A stretch of 33,250 bases of DNA from CAG-611 sp964487215 (GTDB lineage: Bacteria; Bacillota_I; Bacilli_A; RF39; UBA660): NCBI GenBank assembly GCA_964487215.1, contig CAZAPU010000003.1:1-33250 (forward strand), given 5' to 3'. Positions 16,729 to 24,885 of the stretch are shown here, one piece after another. Both the position numbers and the translations under genes were made by a program. How positions within the stretch are numbered: the first letter of the stretch is position 1; the number at the start of each line of letters is the position of its first letter. Below the pieces are notes generated by a model. It did no database searches. It saw only the letters and a program-made list of their open reading frames with translations, and was not told the DNA's origin.

Positions 16729-18807
16729 TTAATTACAAATTATTTTATTAATATTAACACCATCTTCTTCATATATATTCTCAAATTTTATATTATCTTT
16801 ATTATATTTAGTTAAATTACTGGTTGATACAACATATTTGATATTAATTTTACATATATCATCAGTATTCATTTTTACTGTCATATGATCAGCACCATTT
16901 AAAACAAACGAAGTTGGTTCATCTACTATATTAATACTAACATGAGCATAACGATTATATACATTGCTATATTCATCATTTAAATCAAACATCTTCCATA
17001 ATTTTAAGTTTGGTACAAAATTTGTTGAATTTAAAGTTTTAGCTCCATTTGCTAGAATATAATTATTAAAATAAAGACTGCAATCCATCGTAGCCCAAAT
17101 AGCATTTGGTTCTTCTTTTGTTATTTTTTGAATTTCTTTAGATACTGGTTTATCATATATAACAGAAAAGCCTTTAGAAACAGGATTTACAACAATTCCT
17201 GCTCCAAATATTATTATTGATAAAAATATTGCAAAATAATAATTAGTCTTCTTGTTATTTAAGATTAATAAAGTCATAAAAGGCAAGAATATACAAGCTG
17301 ATAAACAAACTAAAATTTTATAATTATCGAGTGTATAAATTCTTTTTACAATTAGAATAGCAGAAATAAAAGTTATTAATGAAATACCAATTGCAATTAA
17401 TAAATCTTTTTTTATTATCTTTTCTTTTTTTTCATAATTAGACATTAAATAAATAAACAAAAATATACAAGCATAGCCAACAACAATTTGACTTCTTCCT
17501 GGAGAAGAAAAAGATAAAAGTGAAATTTTAACAAACCAACTTGGTAATGCAACATAACACCATAAAGAAAGAAATAAAATTAATATAATAAATAAGGTTA
17601 CATAAAGATCTAATTTTTTGTTTATTATTTTATTTTTAATCATATAAAATATTGCCATAAAAAATGGTATTGGATAAAAACCAAAATAATTACTATATTC
17701 AGAAGGATTAATTACATTTATAAAAGAATAAAATGGTGTAAAGATGTATATAAATAAAAATTCCCAATTATTACCACCAAGTGATAATCTTTGACCAGGA
17801 TAGACAGTATTATTAACAATATCTAATATTTTAGAAGAATTTAATAATGTTGGAATAATTATTGTAGCTATAACACCAAAGACAATTGGTATATATAAAA
17901 GAAATTTCCAATGTAAATCTTTTTTATTTTTAACTAATATCCAAATAAATAAAATTAAATAAACAAATCCAAATGGTATTTGCCAAGCTGGATACATTAA
18001 TAATATATAATTTGTACCAACTAATCCCATTGCTAGGGCCAAGCCAAGCTTTTGCCAAATTTTCTTTGACTTAATAAAATAGTATAATATTAATACAGCT
18101 AAATTGCCCCACATCATCATGTCAACAGAATACCACCACATATTTGTTGCAGAAAATGTAATTAATATTGAGCCTAATAAAGAATATAACTTATTCTTTT
18201 TGGTTATTATCATAAATAATTCAAAACTAGCAAAAAACAGAACAAATAGCTTCCCAAACCACATTAATGAAAAAGCATTTTCTAATGGCAAAAACATAAA
18301 AGGAACAAAGAATAATTTTCCTAAAAGTGCAATTGATAAACAAGGATATGAAGGATATAAAGACACAGCTGTGTCTTTTGCCATCATTAAATTATTAATT
18401 TCAGTAAATCCAACTTTAGCTTGTGATAGCAATGTAGGAGTACCAACCATCCATTCATCACTTCTAATTCCTCTGTCCATACCCAAAATTGGAAATCCAT
18501 TCTTAGGAATATTATTTGGCTGAATAAATCTATTAAATATGTCAATGGAAGAACCATGATATCCTCTAATTACAATAAATAATAATAATAATCCGCCAAT
18601 TATATATCTTTTTTTATATATAAATTCATACATTTTTTTTATATCAAAAATAAAATGTAAATCTATAAAAATTAAAACACATGAAACTATTATTAGTCTA
18701 TCAAATGAAAAATATTCTCCAATGTAACATTTCTCAATAAAAGCAAATGTAATTATTAACAAAGCCGTTATAATTAAAATTATTATATTTTTTTTATTTA
18801 ATTTCAT
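16729..18807 (-). CDS. large polytopic membrane protein, GT-C-like
   Basis: Protein of 692 residues with about thirteen membrane helices in the first 540 residues and a soluble C-terminal domain. A conserved-looking loop before the third hydrophobic block, GMDRGIRSDEWMVG (109-122), carries the acidic pair Asp117/Glu118, where GT-C enzymes hold their metal or catalytic acids. I do not recognise the exact family; YfhO-like or polymerase-like membrane proteins of wall-glycan loci are the closest in layout. The coding region overlaps the upstream GT2 gene by 14 nt, with GGGAGG before the ATG, so it is translated from the Wzt-Wzm-GT2 message. Confidence 0.65.
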   Translation of the reverse strand: MKLNKKNIIILIITALLIITFAFIEKCYIGEYFSFDRLIIVSCVLIFIDLHFIFDIKKMYEFIYKKRYIIGGLLLLFIVIRGYHGSSIDIFNRFIQPNNIPKNGFPILGMDRGIRSDEWMVGTPTLLSQAKVGFTEINNLMMAKDTAVSLYPSYPCLSIALLGKLFFVPFMFLPLENAFSLMWFGKLFVLFFASFELFMIITKKNKLYSLLGSILITFSATNMWWYSVDMMMWGNLAVLILYYFIKSKKIWQKLGLALAMGLVGTNYILLMYPAWQIPFGFVYLILFIWILVKNKKDLHWKFLLYIPIVFGVIATIIIPTLLNSSKILDIVNNTVYPGQRLSLGGNNWEFLFIYIFTPFYSFINVINPSEYSNYFGFYPIPFFMAIFYMIKNKIINKKLDLYVTLFIILILFLSLWCYVALPSWFVKISLLSFSSPGRSQIVVGYACIFLFIYLMSNYEKKEKIIKKDLLIAIGISLITFISAILIVKRIYTLDNYKILVCLSACIFLPFMTLLILNNKKTNYYFAIFLSIIIFGAGIVVNPVSKGFSVIYDKPVSKEIQKITKEEPNAIWATMDCSLYFNNYILANGAKTLNSTNFVPNLKLWKMFDLNDEYSNVYNRYAHVSINIVDEPTSFVLNGADHMTVKMNTDDICKINIKYVVSTSNLTKYNKDNIKFENIYEEDGVNINKIICN

Positions 18808-20875
18808 AACTTTCTTCCTCCCTATTTAATACAAAACAATGATCATAACTAAAATTATTATTATAAAAATTATCATAAAGTATTTTTTCTTTCCATTTAT
18901 TCACTATGTAAGTAATTTCTTCTATAAATCTTTGTTTTTTATCATCATCTAAATCATTACCTCTACTAAGCGACTCATAATGAATTAATTTCACTTGTGG
19001 TAAAACGACATTATAATATCCTTTTTCCAAAATTTTTATATTTAAATCGACATCATTAAAAGCAACTTTTAAGTTCTGATCCAAACCGTCAACTTCCAAA
19101 AATTTTGATTTTTTTATCATTAAACAAGCTGCTGTTACTGCAGAATAATTATATGGTGCATTTATTCTTCCATAATAACCAAAAGAGTCTTGACCAGTTC
19201 CTACAAATGCATGTGAAGCAACTCCCCCTATTCCTAAAATTACACCACAATGTTGAATTGTATAATTAGGATATAATAATTTTACTCCAACACATCCAAC
19301 ATTATCTTGAATTGCATAACCAATCATTATATCTAACCAATTATCTGTAATAACTTCTATATCGTTATTTAAAAGAACAATATAATCACCATCAGCATTT
19401 TTTATTCCTATATTATTAAGATATGAATAATTAAAATCACATTCCAATCTTATTATTTTAAAATTATCATGCTCAGTCTTATATTTATTTAATAATTTTA
19501 TTGTGTCTTCTTCAACACTTCCATTATCAATAACTATTATCTCATAATTAGAATAAGTTGTCCTTTGATATATTGAATTTAAACACTTATTTAATATTTC
19601 ACTCTTATCTTTAGTTGGAATAATAATTGATATTTTTGGATTCAAAGTTTGTTTAAAATTAATCGAATACATTTCCATATTTTTATTTTCTATTTTTTGA
19701 ATATCTCCAACTAAATTTCTTCTTAATAATGTTTCTTTTAAAATGCTTAAATTATTTTGACATATATTATTAATTATTCGTTCATGATATAAAATCTTTG
19801 GTATATGATAAATATTCGATGTTAATTCAGTATACTTTAAACATAATTCATAATTGTTACTAAAATGTTTTATTTTTTTTAGTATATTTGTACGGTAAAT
19901 AGTTAAATTTGAAATATAATTAAAACTTAATAAAGTGTTTGGTGACCAATCTGGTTTAAAATGAGGATAACAATATTCTAAATTATCATCAATTTTATCA
20001 CAATCCGAATATATTAAATTAACATTTTTATTAGTATTTATTAGTTCAACAATTTTTGCTAATGCTTCTTTCTCTAATAAATCATTTCCATTCATAAAAA
20101 CAACAAATTCTCCATTAATTAACTCAACAATTTTTTCTTGTAAAACATCTTTAAATTGAACTTTATTTTTTTCGAAAGTATTATTAAAATTTTTCTTATT
20201 ACCTAATATAAATATTTCAAAATTCTTATATGTATTTTCCAATATTGAATTTACACAATCCTCTAAATAATCACTATCACTATTATTAATAACAATAGAA
20301 ATTAGTGGATTGTTTTCAAATCTATTATTTATTGAGATTGTTTTTTTATTTTTATTCAACCAATCATTATAATCTTTTTTTATCATAGGATTATAATACA
20401 TTTTATCAACATTATTAATATTATTTTTAAAAGATTTAATATATTGTTTTATTAATCTTGATGGTACTAAAAAATGATGCCTTTCCCACATTAATTTTAT
20501 AACCTTTATTAAAACTTTTGGTATTTTTATAGCTTTTAAAAAAATTAATTTTATTCTATCAAATATTCTAACAAAAATATTATAATTTTTTTCAAATAAT
20601 AATTTTGTTTTATTATCTTCTATATAACTAATACTTACTTTTTTAGTTGTATAAGGGATATCACAGTATAAAGAAAACTTATTATTTTCTCTTTTTAATA
20701 TCTTCTTAAAAACAAAATTCCTATTAATATCATTACTTTCAGAAAATTCAAATATTTGATCATCAGCTCTTAAAATTAATTTTATTTCTTTACTCATAAA
20801 ACCACGAATATAAACTCGTGGATTTTTAATTCCTCCAATAGTAATATCAGTAATTTCCATTTTACTTTTACTCAT
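18794..20875 (-). CDS. double-domain GT2 with a degenerate first domain
   Basis: Protein of 693 residues. A beta-rich N-terminal extension (1-100) is followed by a basic linker with ERHHFLVPSR (131-140) and two GT2 domains (about 188-400 and 411-650). Compared with its paralogue at 2175-3971, domain 1 has lost the key acids: the DND(D) metal motif reads NGND (262-265), the ADD nucleotide site reads LGN, and the acceptor SQDYD region is not recognisable. Domain 2 keeps VIDNGS and LLNNDIEVI. It probably has one active centre plus a scaffold or pseudo-domain. It follows the ABC permease by 2 nt in the same operon, as the polymer-building GTs do next to Rgp-type ABC exporters. Confidence 0.83.
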   Translation of the reverse strand: MSKSKMEITDITIGGIKNPRVYIRGFMSKEIKLILRADDQIFEFSESNDINRNFVFKKILKRENNKFSLYCDIPYTTKKVSISYIEDNKTKLLFEKNYNIFVRIFDRIKLIFLKAIKIPKVLIKVIKLMWERHHFLVPSRLIKQYIKSFKNNINNVDKMYYNPMIKKDYNDWLNKNKKTISINNRFENNPLISIVINNSDSDYLEDCVNSILENTYKNFEIFILGNKKNFNNTFEKNKVQFKDVLQEKIVELINGEFVVFMNGNDLLEKEALAKIVELINTNKNVNLIYSDCDKIDDNLEYCYPHFKPDWSPNTLLSFNYISNLTIYRTNILKKIKHFSNNYELCLKYTELTSNIYHIPKILYHERIINNICQNNLSILKETLLRRNLVGDIQKIENKNMEMYSINFKQTLNPKISIIIPTKDKSEILNKCLNSIYQRTTYSNYEIIVIDNGSVEEDTIKLLNKYKTEHDNFKIIRLECDFNYSYLNNIGIKNADGDYIVLLNNDIEVITDNWLDIMIGYAIQDNVGCVGVKLLYPNYTIQHCGVILGIGGVASHAFVGTGQDSFGYYGRINAPYNYSAVTAACLMIKKSKFLEVDGLDQNLKVAFNDVDLNIKILEKGYYNVVLPQVKLIHYESLSRGNDLDDDKKQRFIEEITYIVNKWKEKILYDNFYNNNFSYDHCFVLNREEESYEIK

Positions 20876-20877
20876 TT

Positions 20878-21648
20878 TTATAACTCCTCTGCAAATCTTT
20901 TTTCAAGTTTTTTAAATATCCCATATCCAATAATTACTATAAAAATACATATTCCAAATAAAAGAATTAGATTTTTAAAATTTGGTGCTTGTTGATAATA
21001 TAAAATATCACGATAAGCAGATATTACATGATACATAGGATTTAATTTAAATAATGTTTGTAAATTATTTGGTATCATTGTAGCATTATATAAAACGGGT
21101 GTTGCATAAAACCACAACATTAACAAAACATTCATAAAATGTTCTAAATCTCTTATATATACAGTTATAGCTGATACTATTAAAGATAATCCAATTAATA
21201 ATAAATATTGAAGAATTAATATTAATGGAAAATATAATGCATACCAAGATAAACCTATTCCACTTATAAATAAAGCTAATAAAACTATAATACAAGATAT
21301 AAAGAAATTAAGTAAATTACTTGTTACTACTGATATAGGTAGTATTTCTCTTGGAAAATATATTTTTTTAATTATTCCTGCATTTGTTACAATAGAAGCA
21401 TTACTTTGTAAAATAGTGTTTGAAAAGAAATTCCAAGGAATAAGTCCTACGATTAAAAAAATTGTATAATTAGAAATACTTGGATCTCTTACTAAAAATG
21501 AAAAAACAACTGAATAAACAACTATTTGAAGTAATGGATTCAAAAATGACCATAATACACCAAGCACTGACTTCTTATATTTACCTCTAAATTCTTTAAA
21601 TACAGAGGTTTTAAAAAATTCTCGATATTTATATAAATTACTAAACAT
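20878..21648 (-). CDS. ABC-2 polysaccharide export permease (Wzm/GacD/RgpC-like)
   Basis: Integral membrane half-transporter of about 256 residues with six helices. The amphipathic N-terminus and FKEFRGKYKKSVLGVLWSFLNPLLQ are the classic ABC-2 O-antigen/teichoic-acid permease opening. It works with the ATPase gene 3-4 nt upstream to export a lipid-linked glycan. A GTG at 21657 is in frame, but AAGGAG lies 8 nt from the ATG at 21648 and overlaps the GTG, so the ATG is preferred. The same Wzm-Wzt pair exports the rhamnan backbone in streptococcal rgp/gac loci, which fits the rml genes here. Confidence 0.92.
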   Translation of the reverse strand: MFSNLYKYREFFKTSVFKEFRGKYKKSVLGVLWSFLNPLLQIVVYSVVFSFLVRDPSISNYTIFLIVGLIPWNFFSNTILQSNASIVTNAGIIKKIYFPREILPISVVTSNLLNFFISCIIVLLALFISGIGLSWYALYFPLILILQYLLLIGLSLIVSAITVYIRDLEHFMNVLLMLWFYATPVLYNATMIPNNLQTLFKLNPMYHVISAYRDILYYQQAPNFKNLILLFGICIFIVIIGYGIFKKLEKRFAEEL

Positions 21649-21660
21649 AACCTTCACTCC

Positions 21661-22395
21661 TTAATTACAACAGTTTAAATATTTTTCAATAACTTCATCT
21701 GTTTTTCCATCTAATTCTATTTTTCCTTCTTTTAGCCAAATACTTCTATCACACAAGAATTTTACAGCATCCATATTATGACTTACAAAAATCATAGTTT
21801 TACCTTGATTTTTGAGTTCTTTCATCTTTTGCATACATTTTTCTTGAAAATGTTGATCACCTACTGCTAATATTTCATCAATAAGTAAAATATCAGCATT
21901 TACATTTATTGCTACAGAAAAAGCAAGTCTCATATACATTCCTGAAGAATAAGTTCTTATGGGATTATCAATAAAATCTTTCAGTTCTGAAAATTCGATA
22001 ATATCATCAATTCTTTCATTTATTTCTTTTCTAGTTAAACCAAAAATTGAAGCATTAAAATATATATTTTCTCTACCAGAAAAATCCGGATGAAATCCAG
22101 CCCCAAGTTCTAGTAAAGATGCGATCTTACCAGTGGTTTTTATACTTCCTTTATTAGGAAAAATGATTTTAGTAATCAATTTTAAAACTGTAGATTTGCC
22201 ACTACCATTAACACCAATCAATGCTACTGTTTCTCCTTTATTAATTATTAAATTAATGTTTTTAAGAACTTCTCTTACTTCTTTATTGCCTCTCTTCCAA
22301 AAAATAAGTCGTTCTTTTAAAGTATTTGCCCTATCATAATAAACATTAAAAAATTTATATAAATTTTTTATTACTACAGCATTTTCATTTTTCAT
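21661..22395 (-). CDS. ABC transporter ATPase for polysaccharide export (Wzt/GacE/TagH-like)
   Basis: Nucleotide-binding subunit of about 244 residues from the preferred ATG. Walker A is GVNGSGKST (61-69), signature YSSGM (149-153), Walker B ILLIDE (169-174), switch His206. The N-terminal region and the GAGFHPDFSGRENIYFNA stretch are typical of teichoic-acid/O-antigen exporters. It stops after the ATPase core, so it lacks the C-terminal carbohydrate-binding domain of long Wzt proteins; substrate choice is then not made by such a domain. A GTG at 22404 lies inside the GAGGTG ribosome binding site and is not used. First gene of a four-gene unit with permease, GT2 and membrane protein. Confidence 0.93.
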   Translation of the reverse strand: MKNENAVVIKNLYKFFNVYYDRANTLKERLIFWKRGNKEVREVLKNINLIINKGETVALIGVNGSGKSTVLKLITKIIFPNKGSIKTTGKIASLLELGAGFHPDFSGRENIYFNASIFGLTRKEINERIDDIIEFSELKDFIDNPIRTYSSGMYMRLAFSVAINVNADILLIDEILAVGDQHFQEKCMQKMKELKNQGKTMIFVSHNMDAVKFLCDRSIWLKEGKIELDGKTDEVIEKYLNCCN

Positions 22396-22428
22396 ATTAA
22401 ACACCTCATTACAACTTTATTTAAATCT

Positions 22429-22437
22429 ATTATAACA
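22429..22437 (-). promoter_or_regulatory. extended -10 promoter element (wzt-wzm unit)
   Basis: TGTTATAAT on the minus strand, 33 bp upstream of the ATG at 22395. It is divergent from the plus-strand promoter at 22495-22525. Confidence 0.5.
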
Positions 22438-22494
22438 TGTATAATTAGTATTCTGCTATTAAAAAAGCAAAAATTATTCGAAACTATTTCGGTA

Positions 22495-22525
22495 TTTACA
22501 ATTTTAGAATTTTTTATGTTATAAT
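22495..22525 (+). promoter_or_regulatory. promoter of the pyruvyl transferase gene
   Basis: TTTACA (22495-22500), 19-bp spacer, and extended -10 TGTTATAAT (22517-22525), followed by AAAGGAG at 22535-22541 and the ATG at 22549. Confidence 0.55.
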
Positions 22526-22548
22526 AAATCTATTAAAGGAGATGTCTT

Positions 22549-23859
22549 ATGAAATATAATATAGCCTTAGTGGGTACTTTTGATGTAGAAAATTTTGGTG
22601 ATTTATTATTTCCAAATGTTTTTGAGCATTATTCAAAAGATTTTGTAAATAATTTATATTTATTTTCACCTAATGGTAAAGGACCAAAGCCGTTTGAACC
22701 AAATACTCATGTGTTTGCTATTTCAGAATTAGAAGAGTTCTGTAAAAGCAAAAAAATTCAAGCTATCATTATTGGTGGAGGAGACATAATAAGGATAGAT
22801 ACTGCGATTGCACAAGATTATACTTCAACCGTTGAAGCATCATTAGATTTATTTATAACTCCTATTTTAATTGGAACAAAATATAATCTTCCAGTTTTAT
22901 TTAATACTCCTGGAATTCCCTTTGAGTTTGATTCAAAAGAAGTAATTATCGGATTACTTTTAAATAGAGTAAGATATTTATCAATCAGAGATAGATATTC
23001 ATATAATAATTTACCACAAATAAACAAAGAAAGTGCAATACTTGTTCCAAATACAGTAATTGGCATAAAAGAAACAATTAATAATTTAGAAATATCAGAA
23101 ATATTTAAAAATATTAGTAGTAAAATAAATATCAAAGAAAAAAAATATATTGTTGTACAATTAAACAATTCTACTGTCATTAATGATATCATGCTAAATG
23201 AAATATATATAAAACTAATTCAATTAGAAAAAATGTATCAAATTGTGTTGTTGCCTATTGGCTATGTTCATAATGACAACATAAAATTAAATCAACTAAA
23301 GACAATGGGAAATAATAATTTTATTGTTTTTAAAAATAAACTATCACCAATAGAAATGATTGCTATTCTTTCAAATGCAAAATTTTATGTTGGTACTAGT
23401 ATGCATGGTGCTGTTGTGTCATATGCATATAATGTTAATTTTGCTATTTTTAATTTTAATAATCTTACAAAAATAAATGGATTTGCAAATATTATAAAAG
23501 AAAAAAATGTATTAATAAACAACATAAATGATCTCGACATAATAGATAATCTAATAAAACAATCAGAAGATAATAAAAAAAGAATGATAACAAGAAAACA
23601 AATTACAAAAACAATAAAAAATCATTTTATTACAATAAATAATTCTATTAATGATTTCTATAATGGTGTAAGTACCAATACTTTTAATATTAAAACCGCT
23701 AAGCAAGGACTTGTATATATTTTTTCAAATATTGATAATCAAAACAATAAAATTGAACAACTCAAAAAAAAGTTAGAAATAATTGAAAATTCTCGCTCAT
23801 ATAAGATAGCAAGAAAAATATCAAAAATATTAGGAACAATAAGAAAAAGAAAAGACTAA
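22549..23859 (+). CDS. polysaccharide pyruvyl transferase family protein
   Basis: The N-terminal IALVGTFDVENFGDLLF and the C-terminal YVGTSMHGAVVSYAYN motif match the polysaccharide pyruvyl transferase (CsaB/WcaK-type, GT-B-like) family. Members move pyruvate from phosphoenolpyruvate onto a sugar as a ketal, giving the polymer negative charge and sometimes an anchor for surface proteins. It has 436 residues; about 400-436 form a basic coiled-coil-like tail (NKIEQLKKKLEIIENSR). It is a single plus-strand gene between the divergent ABC operon and the converging rmlB, sharing a terminator with the latter. It could pyruvylate the rhamnose polymer. Family assignment is good, acceptor unknown. Confidence 0.82.
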   Translation: MKYNIALVGTFDVENFGDLLFPNVFEHYSKDFVNNLYLFSPNGKGPKPFEPNTHVFAISELEEFCKSKKIQAIIIGGGDIIRIDTAIAQDYTSTVEASLDLFITPILIGTKYNLPVLFNTPGIPFEFDSKEVIIGLLLNRVRYLSIRDRYSYNNLPQINKESAILVPNTVIGIKETINNLEISEIFKNISSKINIKEKKYIVVQLNNSTVINDIMLNEIYIKLIQLEKMYQIVLLPIGYVHNDNIKLNQLKTMGNNNFIVFKNKLSPIEMIAILSNAKFYVGTSMHGAVVSYAYNVNFAIFNFNNLTKINGFANIIKEKNVLINNINDLDIIDNLIKQSEDNKKRMITRKQITKTIKNHFITINNSINDFYNGVSTNTFNIKTAKQGLVYIFSNIDNQNNKIEQLKKKLEIIENSRSYKIARKISKILGTIRKRKD

Positions 23860-23880
23860 TTTTAGTCTTTTCTTTTTCTT
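23840..23880. terminator. bidirectional terminator, 19-bp arms, containing both stop codons
   Basis: Two perfectly complementary 19-bp arms separated by only TT, centred near 23860. Each arm encodes the last residues of one converging gene, so the pyruvyl transferase and RmlB both end in RKRKD. Each stop TAA lies at the inner end of its arm. The outer parts are A/G-rich against T/C-rich, giving U-rich 3' arms for either transcript. Confidence 0.85.
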
Positions 23881-24878
23881 GTATAAGCTTCTTGATATTT
23901 TTTTGTTTTAATATCTTCTATCCAATTTTGATTATTTACATACCAATTAATTGTTTCTTTTATGCCATCTTCAAAATTATATGTACGATTCCAACCAAGT
24001 TCTTGTTCTACTTTGCTTGAATCAATTGCATATCTTAAATCATGACCTGGTCTATCAGTTACATATGTTATTAAACTTTCTGGTTTATCTAATTGTTTCA
24101 AAATTGTTTTTACAACTTCAAGGTTTGTTCTCTCAGAATGTCCACCTAAATTATAAACTTCTCCTACTTTTCCATAATGCAAAATATTATCTACACCAAT
24201 ATTATGATCATGAACATGAATCCAATCTCTTACATTTTCACCTTTACCATAAACTGGTATTGACTCATTATTTAATGCCTTAGAGATTACTACAGGTATA
24301 AGTTTTTCTGGAAATTGATATGGTCCATAATTATTTGAACATCTTGAAATTGTAGCAGGTAATTTAAATGTTCTATTATAAGCTTGAACAAGTAAATCTG
24401 CACTTGCTTTAGATGCTGAATAAGGACTTGATGTATGAATTGGATTATCTTCGGTAAATAATAAGTCAGGTCTGTCAAGTGGCAAATCACCATAAACTTC
24501 ATCTGTTGATACTTGATGATATCTTTTGACATCATATTTACGACAAGCATCCATTAATACTTGAGTACCAATAATATTTGTAGTTAAAAATATACCTGGA
24601 TTTTTAATTGAATTATCAACATGTGATTCTGCCGCAAAATTAACTACCCAATCAAATTTTTCTTTTGAAAATAAATCATCTACAAATTCTCTATCAGTTA
24701 TATCTCCTTTTACGAATTTAAAATTATCTTTTTCTTCAATAGGTTTTAAATTATTGTAATTTCCTGCATAAGTTAAAGCATCTAAACAAACAAAATTATA
24801 TTCTGGATACTTTTCTACCATATAATGTAAAAAATTACTTCCAATAAAACCTGCTCCACCAGTTACTAATATTTTCAT
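23862..24878 (-). CDS. rmlB: dTDP-glucose 4,6-dehydratase
   Basis: Second step of dTDP-L-rhamnose synthesis: dTDP-glucose to dTDP-4-keto-6-deoxyglucose with bound NAD. Extended SDR of 338 residues: GGAGFIG (7-13), the TDE triad of STDEVYGD (Thr125, Asp126, Glu127), and Tyr153/Lys157 in YSASK. Other dehydratase signatures are AAESHVDNSI, RCSNNYGPYQFPEKLIP and GENVRDWIHVHDH. Last gene of the rmlA-rmlCD-rmlB unit, 7 nt after rmlCD with a GGAG site. Confidence 0.96.
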   Translation of the reverse strand: MKILVTGGAGFIGSNFLHYMVEKYPEYNFVCLDALTYAGNYNNLKPIEEKDNFKFVKGDITDREFVDDLFSKEKFDWVVNFAAESHVDNSIKNPGIFLTTNIIGTQVLMDACRKYDVKRYHQVSTDEVYGDLPLDRPDLLFTEDNPIHTSSPYSASKASADLLVQAYNRTFKLPATISRCSNNYGPYQFPEKLIPVVISKALNNESIPVYGKGENVRDWIHVHDHNIGVDNILHYGKVGEVYNLGGHSERTNLEVVKTILKQLDKPESLITYVTDRPGHDLRYAIDSSKVEQELGWNRTYNFEDGIKETINWYVNNQNWIEDIKTKKYQEAYTRKRKD

Positions 24879-24885
24879 ATTACTC

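Noticed and set aside
18104..18523. 139-codon plus-strand reading frame opposite the 692-residue membrane protein
   Set aside because: Antisense of a membrane protein gene; no ribosome binding site or recognisable domain, while the minus-strand gene has both operon context and motifs.
22818..23192. 124-codon minus-strand frame opposite the pyruvyl transferase
   Set aside because: No start signal and no domain; the plus-strand gene has a promoter, ribosome binding site and family motifs.
24290..24550. 86-codon minus-strand frame within rmlB
   Set aside because: Out-of-frame shadow of a well-conserved gene whose catalytic motifs are intact.
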